In this document: positions 58,925-64,000 of the stretch, one piece after another | Layout of the letters: every line of letters begins with the position of its first letter | Position numbering within the stretch: the first letter of the stretch is position 1 | From: Ligustrum vulgare | Lineage: Eukaryota; Streptophyta; Magnoliopsida; Lamiales; Oleaceae | Direction: 5' to 3' | DNA length: 64,000 nucleotides | Assembly: GCA_963555705.1 (NCBI GenBank) | Contig: OY743168.1 | Span: 99,589,925 to 99,653,924, forward strand | The notes under the pieces: generated by a model | Database searches by the model: none | What the model saw: the letters and a program-made list of their open reading frames with translations, nothing else | Told to the model about the DNA's origin: nothing | Translations under genes and position numbers: made by a program

Positions 58925-59754
58925 TCTGCACTCTTTTTCCCTTAGCTGAGGTTTTGTCCCACAGGGTTTTCCTAGTAAGGTTTTTAATGAGGCAGCAATT
59001 ATGGAACAATTATGGCGTATCAATGAGAATAATGTACTCTTTTTCCCTTCGCTAAGGTTTTGTCCCACATGGTTTTTCTAGCAAGGTTTTTGAGACATTG
59101 TCACAGCTATCTGCAAGTAATAATTCAACAACAAGCTCTCTCTTTAAATTGTGCTGGAATGATATCAACAAATGAAGAAAATCATACACATCTTATGAAG
59201 AATGTTATGATATCGGCTACACATAAGAAGATTTTCATATATACATATTCCAGACGAAAGATGATATCATTATTCAAAAGGTTCATGAATAATTGATTGC
59301 ACACTTCAGGGGGAGAATCATGATGTCATGCTGTACTCTTTTTCCTTCGTCCAGGTTTTGTCCCACAGGGTTTACCTGACAAGATTTTAATGAGGCAGCG
59401 GCTGTACTCTTTTTCCTTCGTTCAGATTTTGTCCCATTGGGTTTTACTAACAAGGTTTTAACGAGGCAGACCTAAAGCACTACAACACTAAAGTACTAAA
59501 GCACTAAAGCAATACATCAATGAAGCAATGAAACACTTCAGCACTTCATAATTCGAAGTTTCCAGTACATGATTTGTACTACTTATCATTGATGTCATTT
59601 CGGATATTAGACTCAATGATGAATGATGGTCAACATCAGGGGGAGCAACTGTACTCTTTTTCCTTCGCTCAAGTTTTATCCCACTGAGTTTTCTTAGCAA
59701 GGTTTTAACGAGGCAGACAATTGAGCAAGCGAGTAATATGTCATTCAGGGGGAG
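58925..59754 (+). repeat. Five imperfect repeats and polypurine tract before the 3' LTR
   Basis: A unit of about 65-70 bp starting TGTACTCTTTTTCCTTCG, with GGTTTTGTCCCAC and ending AAGGTTTTAACGAGGCA, occurs at about 58925, 59034, 59331, 59402 and 59649. CAGGGGGAG occurs three times (about 59307, 59637 and 59746). The last copy is the polypurine tract next to the LTR. Confidence 0.8.
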
Positions 59755-60004
59755 TGTTATGAAATATGGGAAATGATGTAATGAAGTTAGGTAAATGTTA
59801 GGTTGAATGGAATATTACCGATATGCCCCTATAAAATTTACATATTACGATTATGCCATTATCCGCCGCCCCTATAAATAGAGGCCTATGTTCATTTGTA
59901 AAGATGGCACCATTCTTGATCAAGAAGAATTCTCTCTAGCTCCCTCAAGCTCTCTCCATCTTTCTCTCTTATATCATTGTTAGAATTTTGATAGTTTCAC
60001 AACA
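59755..60004 (+). repeat. 3' LTR of the Copia-type element
   Basis: 250 bp, TGTTATGAAATATGGG to GTTTCACAACA. It is highly similar to the 5' LTR, differing at a few bases and in a CTCAAGCTCT insertion. Confidence 0.9.
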
Positions 60005-60189
60005 TTTTTTAAACTAATTAGAAATATCACAGCTTTTTTTTGGTTTCCTCTCTCCTCTCCCCACCATTCACGATTTTTTTTTTTTCCTTTTCTCTCTCAT
60101 CTCTCTCCCTTTCATGTCTCCTCTACCCCATTCTCGATTTTATTCTTTTCTCTCCACTTTCTCCCCTTTTCTCTCTCCTCTCCCTCATT

Positions 60190-60340
60190 ACAGAGCATCT
60201 ACAAAGAATCAATGAGGCATGACTGATACACCTAGATTCAGAACTGTAGATGATTTCGTGGATCCAATCCAAAGAAGCAGTGTGGAGAGACGGTTTTCTT
60301 GGTTCAAAAAAATGTTCAAGCAAATCAAAGTCCCAAATCT
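60190..60340 (+). other. Possible host exon behind the Copia-type element
   Basis: A TCATTACAG acceptor (about 60185-60193) precedes AGCATCTACAAAGAATCAAT. ATG at 60219 opens a frame reading TDTPRFRTVDDFVDPIQRSS, then RRFSWFKKMFKQIK. A possible donor lies at about 60333. The family was not recognised. It could be exon 2 of a gene whose leader is at 51290-51455. Confidence 0.3.
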
Positions 60341-61609
60341 TGATTTCCTCTATTATTTTTATTTTTTATGTAATATTTTTATTTTTTTTGTTCCTAGATC
60401 TTGATTTCGATAAGGACGACGAGTTTGAATAGAACTCTGAAAATTGATGAAATGAGTTTGAATGGAAATCTTTAAATTTATTTTTACTTGAAATTTTTTG
60501 AAATCAATTTGAATAGAAATCTTAAAATTTTTCATGTCCAAAATCACAAGAAAATTATACAGACTAATTGGCAGTGGTTGACTGGGAATTGAAGAGGCCG
60601 ACTGGTAGAATAAAAAGTAGTCAACATATTGGAATAAACAAGTTTGATGACTTCAAGTGGTGACTGTCTTTTTACTTCATTTTCATATGACTTGTAGTGT
60701 GTTTAACAACATATGCATTTGCTGTATAATGCATTTTGTAAACTAGTAACAGGCTAAAAGCAACCTTGATTTGTACAGTTGACTTATTGTATTATATTTA
60801 CTTACAGATTGTGGGTTCTTACTCGTGACTTGTTAGCTTCCTCCCCCCCCTTCTTCTTCTTCTTCTTCTTCTTGGATATGATGTTGATCAAGAAAATTAT
60901 TTATTGTCAAAACTTGGTATTATTTATTGTTCTGATTGTTATTATGACGTTTGTTACAGGACATTACATGTATTAAGGCATTACAAAGCATTACTGAACA
61001 TTACGATACAATATTACAGATATTGTAATCTAACATAAAATACAATTACACAACATTACAATGACTGTAACAGTGTTACAATTTGAATCGACATGAAAAA
61101 AATAATTGTAATGAATATTACACAACTGTGATCGTAAATTACAACACGTTACATAACATTACAGAACGGTAACTATTAATTAATGACGCGATATGTAACA
61201 TTACATGACATTACATAAAGTAATCGTCGAAAAATTTGGTACTATTTTACCTGTAATGGCTATCGAAAATATGACGATTGTATAGGTTGAAGATTACAGA
61301 CTGTCAAGAGAGAGAAATTGCGTTGAGAGATTTTTTTTTGGAATATTTTAATTGCCTAAATTATTTCCTACACAAATGGTAACTACATCATAATTAATAG
61401 GTTCCATATCTATTTAAAGAATCAAATAATATACTCTCTCTATCCTATTTTCTGGTATTTTTCTAAAATTATGGATCAAATTCCTATAATATTACGAATA
61501 GTTTCAAAATTCGATATTTTTCAATTATAGAGCATTACACCTAGGTAATTATGTAATTTTCCCATAATTATTTTGTAGTTTCCGACTATAGTGTAAATGG
61601 GCTTTTACT
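60341..61609. other. AT-rich stretch with a TTACA-motif cluster
   Basis: CATTACA, ATTACA and GTAAT words occur at short, irregular intervals between about 60955 and 61225, more than twenty times. A (CTT)n microsatellite lies at 60861-60882. No coding content. The density resembles subterminal repeats of a DNA transposon, but no terminal inverted repeats were found. Confidence 0.45.
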
Positions 61610-61823
61610 AAGGCTAGGACTGATGTTGAAAGGGGAGTGGTTGGATTCTTGTTTGGGAGTTCCCGAGACATTGGTTCAGGGGTTTTTGCGACTTGATGAT
61701 TCGGTAAAGTCGAAGCTTTGTTTTGAGCATTTCTTGTACTCGGGTATGAATTATCGTGCAGGTGGGGATGTGTACATCTTGCATTTGATTGAAATGGTTC
61801 TCTCCCAAAAAGCTCAAACTTGA
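61610..61823 (+). other. Possible terminal exon, unidentified
   Basis: After an acceptor-like AAGGCTAG near 61610, a frame reads SCLGVPETLVQGFLRLDDSV and GGDVYILHLIEMVLSQKAQT and stops at 61823. It looks protein-like in composition, but I recognise no family. It may belong to the same gene as 60190-60340. Confidence 0.3.
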
Positions 61824-62537
61824 TTAACTTTGAACTCTTCTAGCCGTTTATTGTTGGTTCTTGTCTGAATCTTCCAAATTTCTATTATTGTTTTGTCAAT
61901 TGTTTGTTCTTTGTAAAGATGTGTGAAACCCTTCTAGATTTGTGTATGTTTATGGATTTACTGTCATTCTCTTTGGAATTTATTTTGGTTGTGTAAAAAA
62001 ATAATTTATTATTGCTATTGTATATGTTTTTATTTTGGTCTTTCGTTTATCTTAATGTTATTATTTGTGTCTGTTATGGAGCCATATTTTCGAGGCTAAT
62101 GAAGGGGCTCATAAATTTCTCAAAGATATCAAGTGGTTTAGAATTGATAAATCCTGAGGGCTTTAATCTTGACGATTGATGAAGATGAACCCATACTAGA
62201 TAAAGCAATTGGGTAATTTTGTTTGATGTACTACATTTAGTGGACAAGGGTTGTCCTTCGTTGTGTATATCTTGGAAATTCTCAACTTTATTTAACTTGT
62301 AAAGTTTACTATGTAGGACACATACCTAAAAACAAGCAGAACTGAACAATATGAAAGCTCTTCAACTTCTTCATTCCACCCCAAGTACTGGAAGAGGATG
62401 AAGACATTGATGAAGATGTTGTAAACAATTGTGGTTTTTTGGTGATTGCTTTATTCATTTGTTTATATAATGTTGGTAATTTCCCCTTTTGTATTTTTGA
62501 CAGCCTGAAAATTTGATGGAGCAAGATTATGACATTG
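61824..62537. other. No gene seen
   Basis: AT-rich sequence up to the TRIM insertion. The minus-strand frame at 62309-62545 contains a Ser run and has no support. Confidence 0.5.
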
Positions 62538-62772
62538 TGTAACACCCAGGCAGAAAAGTTTAAAAGATTTGATAGGTACTACTCATACCAATAAGGTGCG
62601 CCTTCTTTTCCGGAAATCTATCGTTAGAAACTCCGACCTCCTGGAAAGTTTTCTCAGAGAGCATGTGAATGAGAATAAAGCATGCTAAAAGAATCTATGT
62701 TGGTACAGTAGGGATAGTATGTCGTCATCTAACGCCTGGGACAACATGTTAAGTGGGACCTGAATCGTTACA
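62538..62772 (+). repeat. 5' LTR of the TRIM, 5S-like part deleted
   Basis: 235 bp. In the position of the 5S-like segment it reads AAACTCCGACCTCCTGGAAA, joining the start directly to the end of the 5S match, so the middle (about 45 bp) is missing. It has a longer 3' part than the other LTR. Confidence 0.85.
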
Positions 62773-62980
62773 AATGGTATCAGAGCCGGCCGCCAGTCGA
62801 AAATCGGGAACTAAGTGTTATGCGGGAGAAAGTGCTACGTCATAGGGCAGGAGCCACTTCTTGAACTCGTAGGAACCACCTCTAGAATCCCAACGCCTAG
62901 CAACTGATCCTCAGATGGATCATCAAATGGTTTAAGCTCGACGAGGACGTTTCGAGTCTAACGGGGTGGGGGGGGGTGAT

Positions 62981-63217
62981 TGTAACACTCAGGCAGGAAA
63001 TCTTAAAAGATTTGATAGGTACTACTCATACCTACAAGGTGCACCTTCTTTTTTGAAAATCCATCGTTAGAAACTCTACAGTTACACGTACTTGTCTTGA
63101 AGCAATTCTATGATGGGTAACCTTATGAGAAGTTTTCTCGAGGAGCGTGCGAGTGAGGACAGTACGTCATAATCTAACGGCCGGGACAACCCGTTAAGTG
63201 GGACCCGAGTCGTTACA
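62981..63217 (+). repeat. 3' LTR of the TRIM with a 5S rRNA-like segment
   Basis: 237 bp. About 63072-63140 aligns with the second half of plant 5S rRNA: ACTCTACAGTTACACGTACT, then CTATGATGGGTAACCTTATG and AGAAG, colinear with the internal RNA polymerase III promoter (A box, C box) and the GGGTGACC region. Several bases differ from the 5S consensus. Confidence 0.85.
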
Positions 63218-63407
63218 CATTGCCTTTGATGTTATTCTTTTCATTTTTTATACGCATAGATTGTAAGGAAAAGAGGTATGAAAAATAAGCATTAAATAAA
63301 TGTTCATTGGATAATCTTAGTTAGCTTCTTAGGTGTTTGTATTTATTTACTATTCTAATCAATTTAAAAGAAACTACAGTTTTTAAAAAGTTTTGTGATA
63401 ACGTATT

Positions 63408-63408
63408 G

Positions 63409-63441
<33 letters not shown>
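63408..63441. repeat. (TA)n microsatellite
   Basis: An uninterrupted TA run of about 17 units. Confidence 0.9.
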
Positions 63442-63446
<5 letters not shown>

Positions 63447-63467
63447 TGAAAGAAAGAAATAAATTAA

Positions 63468-63605
63468 GTAAAGTGCCCAAATGGTGGAAAATGTGAAATT
63501 TACATGGGGGGTCGGTGGTTCGATTCACATTCCATGCGCATATTTAAGAAGTCTTTGATATGGCCTTGGGGCCTTGGGCTTCTTTGATTAAAAATAAGTA
63601 TTATT
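63468..63605 (+). mobile_element. SINE-like, tRNA-derived sequence
   Basis: AAGTGCCCAAATGGTGGAAA resembles a degenerate polymerase III A box region. GGTGGTTCGATTCAC about 50 bases further fits a B box (GGTTCGANTCC). An A/T-rich tail follows (about 63588-63605). Target duplications were not found. Confidence 0.4.
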
Positions 63606-63649
63606 ATTTATTTATTTAATTTTTAATCATTTTCAAATTAATATTATTT

Positions 63650-64000
63650 CTGACTGTTGAGGCAGTTTCTTATGGAATAATGAAAGTCATAAAGTTTCAG
63701 TTTCTCTCCATTAATCATTGTGGAAGTTATGCATATATTTTTTCTATAAATTCAAGTTACTTATTTCAGAACAAAGACAGAAACATATTCTAGTTATTTC
63801 TTCTTTTTCTTGTTCGTATATTTTTCTATAAGTTATTCTGGAGTAACCTGGAGAGTTCTGAAATCACTTGTGATTGCTGCACATAGTGATTCGATCGTTG
63901 TATCCTGGGAGTGATTGTCCAAAGAGGTCGCAGCAGATTAGGCAGGCAATTTCACTTTAGGACATCGTGCTGTCACGAGTCTCGATCGATAAGTTTTTCT
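63650..64000 (+). other. Possible LTR running out of the window
   Basis: TGACTGTTGAGGCAG at about 63652, a TTCTATAAATTC box (about 63743-63754) and a leader with GGGAGTGATTGTCC (63909-63922) look like the U3-R-U5 order of a Copia-type LTR. No CA end, primer site or partner LTR is visible before the window ends. Confidence 0.3.

Larger units (their letters stand above)
51741..60004 (+). mobile_element. Copia-type LTR element carrying a LOG-like ORF
   Basis: Two LTRs (51741-51980 and 59755-60004) start TGTTATGAAATATGGG and end GTTTCATAACA or GTTTCACAACA. The flanks are TTTTT on both sides. After the 5' LTR comes CGTTATCAGCACGA, a primer-binding site of the kind seen in Ale-type Copia elements (part of tRNA-Met). 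Before the 3' LTR lies a polypurine tract, TTCAGGGGGAG. Between them I find no Copia gag, integrase or RT. Instead there are a LOG-like ORF (53773-54501), a second host-like ORF fragment (54763-55131) and a truncated Athila element (55133-57742). It is a non-autonomous element that has captured or received foreign sequence. Confidence 0.85.
62538..63217 (+). mobile_element. TRIM retroelement, Cassandra-like, 680 bp
   Basis: Two LTRs (62538-62772 and 62981-63217) share TGTAACACYCAGGCAG starts and CGTTACA ends. The flanks carry the same 5 bp, CATTG (62533-62537 and 63218-63222). TGGTATCAGAGC at 62775-62786 is the tRNA-Met primer site and GGGGTGGGGGGGGGTGAT at about 62963-62980 the polypurine tract. 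The interior is only about 208 bp with no ORF. A 5S rRNA-like segment in the right LTR identifies it as a Cassandra-type TRIM. Replication would depend on proteins of other elements. Confidence 0.93.

Noticed and set aside
60040..60222. Ser/Phe/Leu-rich frame
   Set aside because: Arises from a CT-rich low-complexity stretch.
1..64000. CRISPR-like or bacterial defence array among the many short repeats
   Set aside because: Repeats are transposon subterminal units, LTR repeats or microsatellites with no regular spacer structure, and the genome is a plant's.

Overview
This is plant nuclear DNA, most likely from a eudicot. It is AT-rich, its genes carry GT-AG introns, and it is packed with plant-specific transposon families (CACTA, Helitron, hAT MITEs, Copia, Athila and Tat Gypsy, a Cassandra-type TRIM). 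The recognisable host genes are plant-specific. There are no bacterial operons, rRNA, tRNA or CRISPR arrays. The species cannot be told from the sequence.

Host genes are few. (1) A 69-codon DUF3339 membrane-protein gene (3591-3800, +). (2) A WRKY75/WRKY45-like group IIc transcription factor on the minus strand. Its two exons (13902-14179 and 4988-5162) lie 8.7 kb apart; the intron holds a decayed Copia retrotransposon, itself hit by a hAT MITE, and an apparently perfect 528-bp tandem duplication. (3) An intronless LONELY GUY (LOG) cytokinin-activating-enzyme-like ORF (53773-54501, -). It lies, with a second host-like ORF fragment and a truncated Athila element, between the LTRs of a Copia-type element (51741-60004). 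(4) Weak, unidentified exon-like pieces at 1808-2128, 51290-51455, 60190-60340 and 61610-61823.

Layout. 1-1508: right end of a CACTA element with a Ulp1-like protease remnant. 1509-4987: DUF3339 gene, CACTA tail, small MITE. 4988-14179: WRKY gene and its transposon-filled intron. 15374-30328: one CACTA element (3-bp TSD ATC) whose middle is replaced by two minus-strand Gypsy elements. The first is an LTR-plus-3'-region fragment. The second is a Tat-like element with gag, protease, RT and RNase H but no integrase, and a spliced ORF on the opposite strand. 30329-34345: LTR remnant and Helitron debris. 34346-41016: Helitron whose Rep/helicase gene is split by a hAT MITE (8-bp TSD) and by a 4.35-kb CACTA element (TSD ACA) with its own Ptta/En/Spm-type gene. 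41017-48403: further Helitron sequence holding a second 4.5-kb CACTA (TSD ATT) with tnp2 and Ulp1 remnants. 48404-51740: Copia-type LTR remnant and AT-rich DNA. 51741-60004: the Copia element carrying the LOG-like ORF. 60005-64000: short repeats, a Cassandra-like TRIM with a 5S rRNA-like segment in one LTR, a SINE-like sequence and a possible LTR start.

Most of the window is therefore a record of nested insertions. Target-site duplications and uninterrupted reading frames across insertion sites allow their order to be read. The strongest candidates for new biology are the LOG-like ORF inside an LTR element, and the WRKY gene whose frame stays open across a transposon-inflated intron. All coordinates were read by eye; unsupported ends may be off by a base or more.
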